Shown here piece by piece: positions 26,530 to 35,272 of a stretch of DNA of 64,000 nucleotides. Positions within the stretch are counted from its first letter, which is position 1, and every line of letters starts with the position of its first letter. Source of the stretch: Hymenobacter sp. J193 (GTDB lineage: Bacteria > Bacteroidota > Bacteroidia > Cytophagales > Hymenobacteraceae); contig NZ_JAJONE010000001.1 in the NCBI RefSeq assembly GCF_024700075.1, positions 1,178,001 through 1,242,000 of the forward strand, written 5' to 3'. A program made the translations under genes and the position numbers. The notes below the pieces were generated by a model. It saw only the letters and a program-made list of their open reading frames with translations. It ran no database searches and was not told the origin of the DNA.

Positions 26530-26706
26530 ACTGGCGCGAGTTTAGCGCAGCGTAACTCGTGACATGCCATGATGCGAGCTTTCAGCTCGTCCATCTGCGT
26601 TAATCTACCCAAATGGCACGAACCAGCTTGCCGCGCTGCGGCAGTGGAGCTACAAGCTCCACCTAATGGCTGAGCACGAGTTACGCTCCGCTAAACTCGC
26701 GCCAGT
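26530..26706 (+). mobile_element. MITE-like element A (177 bp)
   Basis: Terminal inverted repeats of about 32 bases differ by one position: left ACTGGCGCGAGTTTAGCGCA..., right the complement starting ACTGGCGCGAGTTTAGCGGA. The interior encodes no protein but contains short palindromes (GGAGCTACAAGCTCC). A second, diverged copy in the same orientation lies at 27498-27676, so the two bracket the XRE regulator gene. No transposase with matching ends is in the window; the IS5 ends are different. Confidence 0.85.
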
Positions 26707-26731
26707 CGTACGCTGCCAGGGACACCAGCCT

Positions 26732-27286
26732 TCACACCCCCGGTACCTCGGCCAGGTAGGCCGCCAGGGCGGTGGCCTCGGCCCGCAGGCCGGCCAGGCG
26801 GGCCGCCAGCAGCCGGTGCTGGGCGGGGTTGCCGTCCCCTTCCAGGGCGCCTTCGGCTTCGGCCGTTACGGCAGCTACCCACAGCCGCTGGCGCTCGGCC
26901 TCGGGGGGCAGCGTGGCCAGCAGCTTGGGTGCGGCCCGCAGCCAGTCGAGGGCGCGGGCGGTCCGGGCCTGTCCCCGCGCCAGCCGGCGGGCGAGCTGCT
27001 CGGTTTCGTAGGCCACGACCGTAGCCCGGGCCTGGAGGGGTGCCAGGTGGGTGGGCACCAAGGGCGCGGCCGGCACGGGCGGACCGGGTACCGGCAATGC
27101 CTGCGCCAGCCACGCAACAATTAAACCGGCCGCCGGTGGCAATACTCGCTGGTTGGCTTCTATCTTCGTGACCAAGTGGCGCGACACGCTCAGGGCCCCG
27201 GCCAGCTGCTCCTGCGTCAGGCCCAGCCCCGTGCGAATCAGCGAAAGGTAGTGCGGCACGGCCGTCACGCGCAGAGAACGGGGCAT
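26732..27286 (-). CDS. XRE-family helix-turn-helix regulator
   Basis: A 184-residue protein. The N-terminal Cro/C1-type HTH occupies about residues 10-50: HYLSLIRTGLGLTQEQLAGA and LSVSRHLVTKIEANQR. The C-terminal 120 residues are Ala/Leu/Arg-rich and helical (LARRLARGQARTARALDWLR), probably a dimerisation region. No peptidase or toxin domain is present. The gene is bracketed by two same-orientation MITE-like elements, and its upstream region contains three copies of AAGGAGACA arranged as a likely autoregulatory operator. No antitoxin-toxin partner was found next to it. Confidence 0.82.
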   Translation of the reverse strand: MPRSLRVTAVPHYLSLIRTGLGLTQEQLAGALSVSRHLVTKIEANQRVLPPAAGLIVAWLAQALPVPGPPVPAAPLVPTHLAPLQARATVVAYETEQLARRLARGQARTARALDWLRAAPKLLATLPPEAERQRLWVAAVTAEAEGALEGDGNPAQHRLLAARLAGLRAEATALAAYLAEVPGV

Positions 27287-27296
27287 AGCGTTGAAT

Positions 27297-27377
27297 TGTC
27301 TCCTTTTTTCTTGTTCTCAAATATAAGGAGACACCGCTCTTGTCTCGCTATTTGGTAATTTTTGTTTTAAGGAGACA
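27297..27377 (-). promoter_or_regulatory. XRE promoter with three AAGGAGACA operator-like repeats
   Basis: TGTCTCCTT (27297-27305) and AAGGAGACA (27325-27333) form an inverted repeat, and a third AAGGAGACA lies at 27369-27377. On the minus strand a perfect -7 box TATATTTG (27318-27325) sits between the two inverted arms. This is the layout of a self-repressed regulator. The arm nearest the gene reads AAGGAGACA 11 bases before the ATG, so it could also act as a ribosome binding site. Confidence 0.65.
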
Positions 27378-27423
27378 GTTGCTTCTTTGGGTCTTTACGG
27401 AATCCGAACGAAGATCAAAAGAC

Positions 27424-27464
27424 CGTCATGCTGAGCTTGTCGAAGCATCTCTACCGCTTCGTTG
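27424..27464 (+). repeat. Half-copy of a GTCATGCTGAGC repeat
   Basis: CGTCATGCTGAGCTTGTCGA and the following ATCTCTACCG match the left arm of the palindrome at 33855-33937, but the second arm is missing. Confidence 0.7.
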
Positions 27465-27497
27465 GATGCGTGAGTTTAACACGGTAGCGTCTCCGCA

Positions 27498-27676
27498 ACT
27501 GGCGTGAGCTTAGCGGAGCGTAACTCGTGTCACAACATGACGCGAGTTTTCAACTCGCCTGCCCTTGCCTATCTTATCCAAACGGCGTAGTACCAGTTTG
27601 CCGCGTTGCGGTAGTGCAGCTACAAGCTCCACCTTATGGCTGAGCATGGGTTACGCTGGGCTAAACTCGCGCCAGT
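27498..27676 (+). mobile_element. MITE-like element B (179 bp)
   Basis: Same orientation and overall sequence as element A at 26530-26706 (TACAAGCTCCACC, TGAGCA.G.GTTACGCT, CTAAACTCGCGCCAGT), with more divergence in its inverted ends. A and B flank about 790 bp containing the XRE gene and its promoter. Confidence 0.85.
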
Positions 27677-27688
27677 AAGGCGTCAGTT

Positions 27689-27722
27689 AAAAGGCTTGGC
27701 TCATCCTATGAGCCAAGCCTTT
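27689..27722. terminator. Hairpin terminator for the lipoprotein gene
   Basis: A stem of 14-15 bp (AAAGGCTTGGCTCAT and its complement) closes a 3-4 base loop. On the minus strand it runs into TTTTAA and follows the 27744-28088 gene. Confidence 0.75.
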
Positions 27723-27743
27723 ATTTCTTTAGCAAAATAACAC

Positions 27744-28088
27744 CTATTTGAACTCAACAATATCGGCGGTTACTGTACATTTACTGCCAGTTACAATAGG
27801 AAGATAAGAGGCCTTAAAGTCCACAATGAAGTTTGTGTAGGCTTGCCCGGCTTTCAAAGGGTGCTTCTGAGTTAGGTCCTTCTTTGCTTCAGCAACTAGT
27901 GCATTCTTAGAAAGCCCACCGATACCGAAGATATACCTGGCCTTAGCCATTCCCTGTACATTGCTTTCAACTATCGTAAAGTTGTTTGCTTGGATAGTCG
28001 CACCACTCGTGATTAAGCCACTGTGAACAGCGCAAGATTGAGTCAGCAACAATGAGGCAGCAAGAGAGGTTAGTAACGCTTTTTTCAT
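27744..28088 (-). CDS. Small lipoprotein (DUF6567-like)
   Basis: A 114-residue lipoprotein: MKKALLTSLAASLLLTQSCA ends at a lipobox cysteine. The middle (VQGMAKARYIFGIGGLSKNALVAEA) resembles Bacteroidota lipoproteins labelled DUF6567, a recognition from memory only. The C-terminus is beta-rich with KCTVTADIVEF. Its DNA is clearly AT-richer than the flanking genes, as is its 187-base upstream region, so it may be imported. It follows MITE B directly. Function unknown. Confidence 0.75.
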   Translation of the reverse strand: MKKALLTSLAASLLLTQSCAVHSGLITSGATIQANNFTIVESNVQGMAKARYIFGIGGLSKNALVAEAKKDLTQKHPLKAGQAYTNFIVDFKASYLPIVTGSKCTVTADIVEFK

Positions 28089-28275
28089 GAAAAATGGGTG
28101 TTAAATATTAGCATAACGGTATTTAATACAAATACTTAATTGACACTAATATTTCTCTAAAACTAGCCACACAGATATTCTGGTTCAAACTAATTTCTAC
28201 GTTTACACTGTAAGCACCTAGCTGACAAGCATAAAAAATATACCTTCCGGCGTCCTTTCAAGCTCCTCCCTATCC

Positions 28276-31200
28276 ATGCTATTGAAAACCCTTACTCGCC
28301 TGCCGCTGCTGGTGCTGCTGGCTTTGCTATGCGCCTGCTCCAAGCTGGGCTCCGACGCCGGCCAAGACCCCAACGGCGAGGAAATTGACCCGTACCAGAA
28401 CCTCGTGTTTCAGTTCACGGATGCCGTGGTGACGCCCGAGCTGCAGGACCGCTGGGACACGGTGCAGGTGGTGAAGTTTGAGCCCGCCGTGCGCGGCAAG
28501 TTCAAGTGGAACTCCGACCGGGAGCTGATCTTCTCACCCAGCACGCCGTTCCGGCCCAGCACGTCTTTCAAGGCTACCCTGCAAACGGCCGCGCTACCGG
28601 AGGGCAAGCGCAACGTGGAGCTGCCCGAAAACCGCCAGAAATTTCACACGCCCTACCTGGAGCTGCAGGAGCCACAGGCCTTCTGGGGACGCTCGGAACG
28701 GGCCGCCGGCACCGCCGAGATGCGCGTGGAGCTGCCCTTCAACTACCCCGTGAAGCCCACCGACGTGAAGCCCCTGCTCCGCGTAACCCAGGACGGGCAG
28801 CCCGTAGCTTTCGAGGTGGCCAGCAACGAGCCGGGCCAGACGGTGCGCGTGAGCCTCAACCAGCAGGTGCGCCCCGGCTCTCCCCTCACGGTGGCCCTGG
28901 CTCAGGGCCTGCACGCCGTGGGCAGCGACCAGCCCTCCAAGTCCGACTACGAAAAGCAGGTAGAAGTGCCCGACCCCCAAGCCCTGGAAGTGCGCTCCAT
29001 CACGGGCACGCTGCAGTCGGCCGACCCCATTGTGACCATCCTCACCAACCAGCCCGTCACGACAGTGGATTTGCAGAGCGCCCTGTCGGTGTCGCCGCAG
29101 GTGGCGTATGAGGTGGAGGAGCTGGAAAACGGCTTCCGCCTCAAGGGCGGCTTCGAGGTGGGCAAGAGCTACCAGGTGAGCTTGCGCCAGGGCCTGCGCG
29201 GCGGGCTGGGCGGCATCCTCAACGAGAACTTCACCCAAACGGTGAGTTTCTCCGATGAGCGGCCCACCATTTCCTTTGCTAGCGCCGAGAAGGCCATGTA
29301 CCTTGATGCCCTGGGCTCCCGCAACCTGGGTGTGCGCATCAACGAGGTGGGCCAGGTGAAAGTGACCATTGCCAAGGTGTACGCCAACAACATCCAGCAG
29401 CTTTTGCGCGGGGGCACCCAGTATGGCTACCCCGGCTACGATGGCGAAGACTCCGAAGGCTACGAGGAGGAAAGTGAGGACGGCGAGTACGTGGACCGCT
29501 CCTACCAGTACTACGACGTGGAAAACCTGGGCAACGTCCTCACCGAGCGCACCTACACCGTGTCGGGCCTGCCCAAGGCCCAGGGTCTGCGGCTGCTGAA
29601 CCTGAACCTGAAAGACCTGGAGTTTGCCGGGGGGCTGAAAGGCCTCTACATCATCAAGGTGCAGGACACCGAGCGGCAGTGGCTGCAGGTAAGCAAGCTG
29701 GTAGCCGTGTCCGACATCGGGCTGATTGTCAAGCAGGGCAAGGCCGGCAGCACGCTGGTGTTTGCCAACTCCATCCGCAACGCCAAGGCCATGAGCGGGG
29801 TGGAAATGCGCTTTATCAGCACCAATAACCAGGTGATGGGCACCGGCCTCACCAACCGCGACGGCGTGGCCAAGTTCGACAGCACCGCCGCCAACGGCCG
29901 CTTCAAGCTGGGCATGGTGATGGCCCAGCAGGGCTCCGACTTCACTTTCCTCGATTTGAACCGCAGCCGGGTAGAAACCTCCCGCTTCGAGGTGGGCGGG
30001 CTACAAAGCAACGCGGCCCGCTACCAAGCCTTCCTCTACGGCGACCGGGACCTGTACCGCCCCGGCGACACTATCCAAACCAACACCGTCATCCGCACCG
30101 AGGACTGGCAGGCCCCGCCCAAGGGCTTGCCGGTTAAAATCCGACTGCTGCTGCCCACGGGCAAGGAGTACGCCAGTCTGCAGAAGAAACTATCCGGGGC
30201 CGGCTCCTTTGAGGCGCGCTTCCTGCTGCCCCCGGCCGTGATGACCGGCCTCTACACCCTGGAAGTGCTGACCGGCAACGACGTGCTGCTGGCTTCGCGC
30301 AAGCTCTCGGTGGAAGAGTTTATTCCGGACCGCATGAAGGTGACGGTGAAAGCCGACCGCGCCGTGGTGAAGCCCGGGCAGTCGGTTTCGGCGAAGATTA
30401 CGGCCCAGAACCTGTTTGGCCCGCCCGCCGCCGACCGCAAGTTTGAGGTGGAATTCTCCCTCAAGGAGAAGAGCTTTAGCCCGAAAGGCTACGAGCAGTA
30501 CACCTTCGCCATCAACAGCGGCGACAAGCAGCGCGGGGCCTACGGCGACCTGGAATCGACGCCTATTTCCAACCGCTTCGAGAAAACCACCCGCGAAGGC
30601 ACCACCGACGCCAACGGCCGCGGCACCGCCACCTACGAAGTGCCCGACTACACTGACCTGGGCACCCTGGAAGGCGCTGCCTTCACCACCGTGTTCGATG
30701 AAACCGGCCGCCCCGTCAACCGCCTCGCCACCTTCGAGGTGCAGACCCAGCCGGTGCTGTTCGGCATCCGGAGCGCCGATGACCTGGTGAGCACCGGCAA
30801 GCCCCTGGCCGTGCAGCTGGCAGCCCTCACGCCCGCCGGCAAGCCTACGTCGGCCCAGGCCCGGGTGTCCATCGTGCGCCTGCTCTGGGAAACGGTGATT
30901 GAGCGCCAGGGCGGCCGCTACATCTACAACTCGCAGAAGCGCGAGCAGCTGGTGCTCAACCGCAGCGTGACGGTAGCCAGAGGGGGCTCCGACGCCGGCC
31001 TGAACTTCTCGCCCACCTATTCCGGCGAGTACGAAATCAGGGTTTCCCGGCCGGGTGCGGTTACCTACGTGGCCCGGCGCGTGTATGCCTACGGCTACGG
31101 CGACACCCAGAGCAACTCCTTTGAGGTAAACAACGAGGGCGAGGTGACCATAGAGGCCGACAAGCCCAAGTACGAGCCCGGCGAAACCGCCCACCTGCTG

Positions 31201-33837
31201 CTGAAAACGCCCTTCCCCGGCCGCGTGCTCGTGACGGTGGAGCGGGACCGGGTGCTCGAGCACTTCTACGTAAACACCGACGAGAAATCGGCGAAGGTGG
31301 ACGTAGCGATTCGCGGCAACCACGTGCCCAACATCTACGTGACGGCCACCGCCATCCGTGAAATCAAGGACAACCGCCTGCCCTTGACGGTGGCCCGGGG
31401 CTTTGTGCCGCTTACGGTAGAAAAGCCTGGCGCCCGCCTGCAGGTGGCCATTAAGGCGCCCGCGCAAAGCCGCTCCCGCACCACCCAGCTGATTGAGGTA
31501 ACCACCGCCCCCGGCGCCCAGGTGACGCTGGCTATGGTAGATGAGGGCATTCTGCAGATGAAGGATTACCAGACGCCCGACCCCTACGGCTACTTCTACC
31601 AGAAGCGCGCCCTGGAAGTGCAGGCCTACGACGTGTACCCCTTCCTGCTGCCCGAGCTGGGCTCCAGCTCCACCGGCGGCGACGGCTACGACCTCTCGCG
31701 CCGCACCACGCCCGTGCCCAACCGCCGCGTGCGCCTGCTCGCCAAGTGGAGCGGCGTGCTCACCGCCGATGCCAGCGGCAAGGTGCGCTACAAGCTGCAG
31801 GTGCCCCAGTTCAGCGGGGCCATCCGTATCATGGCCGTGGCCTACAAAGACGATGCCTTCGGCTCGGCCGAGCACACCATGAAAGTGGCTGACCCGGTGG
31901 TTATTTCAACCGCCCTCCCCCGCTTCCTCAGCCCCGGCGACACAATTGATGTGCCCGTCACGCTGACGAATACGACAAAAGCCGCAATGGATTTTTCACG
32001 CGCTATTCAAGTAACAGGCCCTGCGGAACTGGTAGATGCACCGGCTGCCCAGATGAATAGTCGAGGCGAAGCAACTTGGCAGAACCACGCTGAACTGGGA
32101 AGCCTGCCACCTAATACTGAGAAACGATTTTTGTATAGAATAGCTGCAAAGCGGGCTATTGGTAACGTAACGATTAAAGTTACGGTTGGTAAAACCACAT
32201 CCAATGGTAAAATTGACCCTCTTTCTACCGAAACCATTGAGCTACCCGTTCGTCCTGCTTCGCCGCTGCAGAAGCGTACCGGCAGTGGCGTGGTGGCGGG
32301 CGGGGCGGCCCAGCAGCTCAACCTGAAAACCGACTTCCTGCCTTCCTCCCTGCGGAGCCAGCTGGTAGTGAGCCGCTCGCCGATGACGGAGTTTTCCAAG
32401 GACCTGCGCTACCTGCTGCAGTACCCCTACGGCTGCCTGGAGCAAACTGTATCGGCCGCTTTCCCGCAGCTGTACTACGGTGATTTGGCCGCCACGCTGG
32501 GTCAGAAAACCGGTAAAACGGGCAAGGCGGGCTTGTTCAACCCCAACTACCACGTGCAGGAAGCCATCCGCAAGGTGGAAGCCCAGCAGATGTACAATGG
32601 CTCCCTCAGCTACTGGCCCGGCGGCGAGTACGACAACTGGTGGGCCACCACCTACGCCGCGCACTTCCTGCTGGAAGCCCAGCAAGCCGGCTTCGACGTG
32701 AATAAGAACGTGCTGGACCGGGTGCTGCGCTACCTGCAGGCCCGGGTGCGCAAGCGCGAAACCGACACCTACAACATCATCCAGACCGGCGGCGTGATTC
32801 AGCCCGTGACGCTGGCCAAAAAGGAAATTGCCTACTCGCTCTACGTGCTGGCCCTGGCTGGCCGCCCCGATGCCGTGGGCCTGAACTACTACAAAGCCAA
32901 CCGCCCGCAATTGGCCGAGGATTCGCGCTACCTGCTGGCGGCGGCCTTCGCCCTAAGCGGCAACCAACGCGGCTACCAGAGCACGGTGCCTTCCCGCTTC
33001 GGGGCTTCGCCCAGCATTGCCGGCCGCCAGCTCGACGGGGCCTTCTCCTCCCCCATCCGCGACGAGGCCCTAGTGCTCAATGCCCTGCTCGCCGCCGACC
33101 CCGCCAACCCGCAGGTAACCACGCTGGCCCGCCAGCTGAGCCGTCAGGTAAAGCAGGCCGGCTGGCTCAACACCCAGGAGCGGGCCTTCTCCCTGCTGGC
33201 CCTGGGCAAGCTGGCGAAGAAAAACGCCGGCAGCACCGTGGTGGCTAGCCTGCTGGCTGATGGCAAGGCCATTGGCAACTTCTCGGGCAAAGACCTCACG
33301 GTAAGCAACGTGGCCAACCGCCAGCTGGCCCTGCGCACCAGCGGCAAAGGCAGCCTGTACTACTTCTGGGAAACGGAGGGCATTTCGCCCACCGGCCAGG
33401 TGCGCGAGGAAGACGCCTACCTGCAAGTGCGTCGCCAGTTCCTGGACCGCAGCGGCGCGCCCGTAGGTAGCACCAGCTTCCGGCAGAACGACCTGGTAGT
33501 GGTCAAAATCACCATCCAGTCGGCCGAAACCGCCGGGGAAGTGAAGAACGTGGCCATTACCGACCTGCTCCCCGCCGGCCTGGAAATCGAGAATCCGCGC
33601 ATCGGGGCGGTGCGCGACCTGGCCTGGGCTACCGACGCCGCCCAACCCGACTACCTCGACGTGCGCGACGACCGGATCAACCTGTTCACCACCGTCACGC
33701 CCGCGCCCAAGGCGTTCTATTACCTCTGCCGGGCCGTGAGCAAGGGCACCTTCAAGCTCGGCCCCGTCAGCGCCGATGCCATGTACAACGCCGAGTACCA
33801 CAGCTACAACGGCGCCGGCGTAGTGCGGGTGCGGTAA
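28276..33837 (+). CDS. Bacterial alpha-2-macroglobulin (YfhM-like protease trap)
   Basis: The 1853-residue lipoprotein has MLLKTLTRLPLLVLLALLCA before a lipobox cysteine (C21), so it should be anchored in the envelope. Macroglobulin-type beta domains fill the first 1100 residues, with an acidic Tyr/Glu-rich insertion near 385-415. FQFSGAIRIMAV-type segments mark the A2M family region. The thioester motif GCLEQ is intact with the reactive cysteine at C1387, followed by the helical thioester domain and a receptor-like beta domain. Such proteins trap attacking proteases by covalent capture. A stretch at about 31970-32250 is markedly AT-richer than the rest. An inhibitor-like gene and PBP1C lie downstream. 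Confidence 0.95.
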   Translation: MLLKTLTRLPLLVLLALLCACSKLGSDAGQDPNGEEIDPYQNLVFQFTDAVVTPELQDRWDTVQVVKFEPAVRGKFKWNSDRELIFSPSTPFRPSTSFKATLQTAALPEGKRNVELPENRQKFHTPYLELQEPQAFWGRSERAAGTAEMRVELPFNYPVKPTDVKPLLRVTQDGQPVAFEVASNEPGQTVRVSLNQQVRPGSPLTVALAQGLHAVGSDQPSKSDYEKQVEVPDPQALEVRSITGTLQSADPIVTILTNQPVTTVDLQSALSVSPQVAYEVEELENGFRLKGGFEVGKSYQVSLRQGLRGGLGGILNENFTQTVSFSDERPTISFASAEKAMYLDALGSRNLGVRINEVGQVKVTIAKVYANNIQQLLRGGTQYGYPGYDGEDSEGYEEESEDGEYVDRSYQYYDVENLGNVLTERTYTVSGLPKAQGLRLLNLNLKDLEFAGGLKGLYIIKVQDTERQWLQVSKLVAVSDIGLIVKQGKAGSTLVFANSIRNAKAMSGVEMRFISTNNQVMGTGLTNRDGVAKFDSTAANGRFKLGMVMAQQGSDFTFLDLNRSRVETSRFEVGGLQSNAARYQAFLYGDRDLYRPGDTIQTNTVIRTEDWQAPPKGLPVKIRLLLPTGKEYASLQKKLSGAGSFEARFLLPPAVMTGLYTLEVLTGNDVLLASRKLSVEEFIPDRMKVTVKADRAVVKPGQSVSAKITAQNLFGPPAADRKFEVEFSLKEKSFSPKGYEQYTFAINSGDKQRGAYGDLESTPISNRFEKTTREGTTDANGRGTATYEVPDYTDLGTLEGAAFTTVFDETGRPVNRLATFEVQTQPVLFGIRSADDLVSTGKPLAVQLAALTPAGKPTSAQARVSIVRLLWETVIERQGGRYIYNSQKREQLVLNRSVTVARGGSDAGLNFSPTYSGEYEIRVSRPGAVTYVARRVYAYGYGDTQSNSFEVNNEGEVTIEADKPKYEPGETAHLLLKTPFPGRVLVTVERDRVLEHFYVNTDEKSAKVDVAIRGNHVPNIYVTATAIREIKDNRLPLTVARGFVPLTVEKPGARLQVAIKAPAQSRSRTTQLIEVTTAPGAQVTLAMVDEGILQMKDYQTPDPYGYFYQKRALEVQAYDVYPFLLPELGSSSTGGDGYDLSRRTTPVPNRRVRLLAKWSGVLTADASGKVRYKLQVPQFSGAIRIMAVAYKDDAFGSAEHTMKVADPVVISTALPRFLSPGDTIDVPVTLTNTTKAAMDFSRAIQVTGPAELVDAPAAQMNSRGEATWQNHAELGSLPPNTEKRFLYRIAAKRAIGNVTIKVTVGKTTSNGKIDPLSTETIELPVRPASPLQKRTGSGVVAGGAAQQLNLKTDFLPSSLRSQLVVSRSPMTEFSKDLRYLLQYPYGCLEQTVSAAFPQLYYGDLAATLGQKTGKTGKAGLFNPNYHVQEAIRKVEAQQMYNGSLSYWPGGEYDNWWATTYAAHFLLEAQQAGFDVNKNVLDRVLRYLQARVRKRETDTYNIIQTGGVIQPVTLAKKEIAYSLYVLALAGRPDAVGLNYYKANRPQLAEDSRYLLAAAFALSGNQRGYQSTVPSRFGASPSIAGRQLDGAFSSPIRDEALVLNALLAADPANPQVTTLARQLSRQVKQAGWLNTQERAFSLLALGKLAKKNAGSTVVASLLADGKAIGNFSGKDLTVSNVANRQLALRTSGKGSLYYFWETEGISPTGQVREEDAYLQVRRQFLDRSGAPVGSTSFRQNDLVVVKITIQSAETAGEVKNVAITDLLPAGLEIENPRIGAVRDLAWATDAAQPDYLDVRDDRINLFTTVTPAPKAFYYLCRAVSKGTFKLGPVSADAMYNAEYHSYNGAGVVRVR

Positions 33838-33854
33838 GTGTTGGCGCCCTAGTC

Positions 33855-33937
33855 CGTCATGCTGAGCGCAGCCGAAGCATCTCTACCGAACGATTCAACG
33901 GAGCGGTAGAGATGCTTCGGCTTCGCTTAGCATGACG
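33855..33937. repeat. 83-bp palindrome of the GTCATGCTGAGC family
   Basis: Left arm CGTCATGCTGAGCGCAGCCG...CTCTACCG and right arm CGGTAGAGATGCTTCGGCTT...CATGACG are complementary over about 34 bases with a few mismatches. It lies just after the macroglobulin gene, where it may act as a terminator or RNA-stabilising hairpin. A half-copy is at 27424-27464. Confidence 0.85.
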
Positions 33938-33975
33938 TTCTTATTTTCCTCTGCAAACAGACTTCCTTCTTAACT

Positions 33976-34305
33976 ATGGTAAACCTGCGCGTTATCCTGA
34001 TTTCCATCCTGGTTATGTTTCTGGGCATGATCCTGTGGATGGGTTATTACTTCTACTTCCACACCGATGGCCAGGGCCGGGTAACGCGGGAAGCCGATAG
34101 TCCCGAAGCGGCCGCCCGGGGCCAGCAAACGCTGAGCCGGGCCGACGCGCTGATCAAACAGCGGCAGTACGTCCCGGCCAAAGCCCTGCTCGACTCGCTT
34201 CGGGACGCTGACCTGAACCCGGCCTTCTTCGTCAGTACCGAAGACCTGGAGCAGCGCTTCGATACCCTGCGGGCACGCACCTACCGGGAGAAACAGGCTC
34301 AGTAA
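33976..34305 (+). CDS. Small single-pass membrane protein
   Basis: A 109-residue protein with one N-terminal membrane helix (VILISILVMFLGMILWMGYY) and a charged helical remainder containing GQQTLSRADALIKQRQYVPA, which resembles a single TPR-like hairpin. The ATG at 33976 begins right before the helix. It lies between the macroglobulin and the inhibitor-like gene on the same strand, so it may belong to the same locus. No family recognised. Confidence 0.75.
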   Translation: MVNLRVILISILVMFLGMILWMGYYFYFHTDGQGRVTREADSPEAAARGQQTLSRADALIKQRQYVPAKALLDSLRDADLNPAFFVSTEDLEQRFDTLRARTYREKQAQ

Positions 34306-34383
34306 CACCTGAACTGTAGCAATCTTCAAGCCCCTCCTGCTATCTTTTCCCGAAAGCTCGGCCGCAGCTTTTCCCGTAGGCCT

Positions 34384-34445
34384 GCGTAGAGAAGGTTCAT
34401 TCGGCCGCTGTTTCAGCGTGTTAGCCAGATGAACCTTCTCTACGC
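34384..34445 (+). repeat. Inverted repeat ahead of the inhibitor-like gene
   Basis: A perfect 17-bp stem (GCGTAGAGAAGGTTCAT and its complement) encloses 28 bases that contain a smaller CGCTG/CAGCG hairpin. It ends nine bases before the ATG at 34455. It lacks a T tract, so it may be a repeat element or a hairpin that controls translation rather than a simple terminator. Confidence 0.7.
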
Positions 34446-34454
34446 CTGTTTCCG

Positions 34455-35222
34455 ATGAAGCTACTGCCTATCCACATCCGACGTTTTCTCTGTGTGAGTG
34501 TGCTGCTCATAGCCGGGCTGATGAGCACTCAAGATGCCCGAGCCGACATCGTCACGCTCAACGCCAACGACAACGGCAAGCAGGTGCAGCTGAACGTGGG
34601 CGACCAGCTGATTCTTCGGCTGCCGACCATTTCCCCGCGCTTTGGCTGGCGCCTGACGCAAACCTACCCGGGGCAGCTGACGGTGACGAATACGCACAGC
34701 CTGCCGGGCATCAGTAGCGGCGTGCCGGGGGCACCGGCTACCTTCGAAATCCACTTCCAAGCGGTGGGAACGGGTGGCCTGGACCTGGCCTTAGTATCGG
34801 CTCAACCGGGGAGCGGATATGCAGCTTTAGGTGGCTTCTTCCACGTGTTTATCACCATCGACAAGCCGGGCGTGGCCAAAAACGTGAACATCACGGAATA
34901 CGGCAACCATAGTCGGGTGAAAGTAAACCAGGGCGACCAACTGCTCATCCGCCTCGACAACACCGTAGGCTCGCAGTACACCTGGGAAGTGCTGCCGCTT
35001 GACGACAGCGTGCTGCAGCTGCTACCTACCCCGGCCGAGAAGCCAGCGAAGAAACCGAAAAAGCGCAAAGCCGGCAGCGAAGACGATGTTACGTTCCAGT
35101 TTCAGGCCCTGAAGCCGGGCCGCACCACGCTGCGCTTTCTCTACCGCAATGCCACCAGCAACGAAGCGCCGCCCAAGCGTGACTTCGAGGTAGACGTGGA
35201 AGTACCCGAGCCGCCCAAATAG
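34455..35222 (+). CDS. Secreted protein with two chagasin-like (inhibitor I42) domains
   Basis: A 255-residue protein with a signal peptide (about 1-30, cleavage near ARA-D). Two similar beta domains follow. The first has VQLNVGDQLILRLPTISPRFG and ends GTGGLDLALV. The second has VKVNQGDQLLIRLDNTVGSQ, then YTWEV and ALKPGRTTLRFLYRNA. The pattern V-x-V-x-x-GD-x-L-x-I-x-L-x-x-N...G-x-x-W with a late PG-x-x-x-L resembles chagasin-type cysteine protease inhibitors (MEROPS I42). The match is partial, and a Lys-rich insert (KPAKKPKKRKAG) lies in the second domain. Position between the macroglobulin and PBP1C supports a protease-defence role; this is inference. Confidence 0.7.
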   Translation: MKLLPIHIRRFLCVSVLLIAGLMSTQDARADIVTLNANDNGKQVQLNVGDQLILRLPTISPRFGWRLTQTYPGQLTVTNTHSLPGISSGVPGAPATFEIHFQAVGTGGLDLALVSAQPGSGYAALGGFFHVFITIDKPGVAKNVNITEYGNHSRVKVNQGDQLLIRLDNTVGSQYTWEVLPLDDSVLQLLPTPAEKPAKKPKKRKAGSEDDVTFQFQALKPGRTTLRFLYRNATSNEAPPKRDFEVDVEVPEPPK

Positions 35223-35272
35223 ACGCTCCGCTACCTAAGCTGGCCGTTTTTATGACCGGAATAGTAGCAGTT

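Noticed and set aside
26732..27286. Toxin-antitoxin module around the XRE gene
   Set aside because: The bracketed segment contains only the XRE gene; no plausible toxin ORF is adjacent.
30190..31875. Long minus-strand ORF opposite the macroglobulin (561 codons)
   Set aside because: Gly/His/Val-rich shadow frame; the plus strand carries an unmistakable A2M protein.
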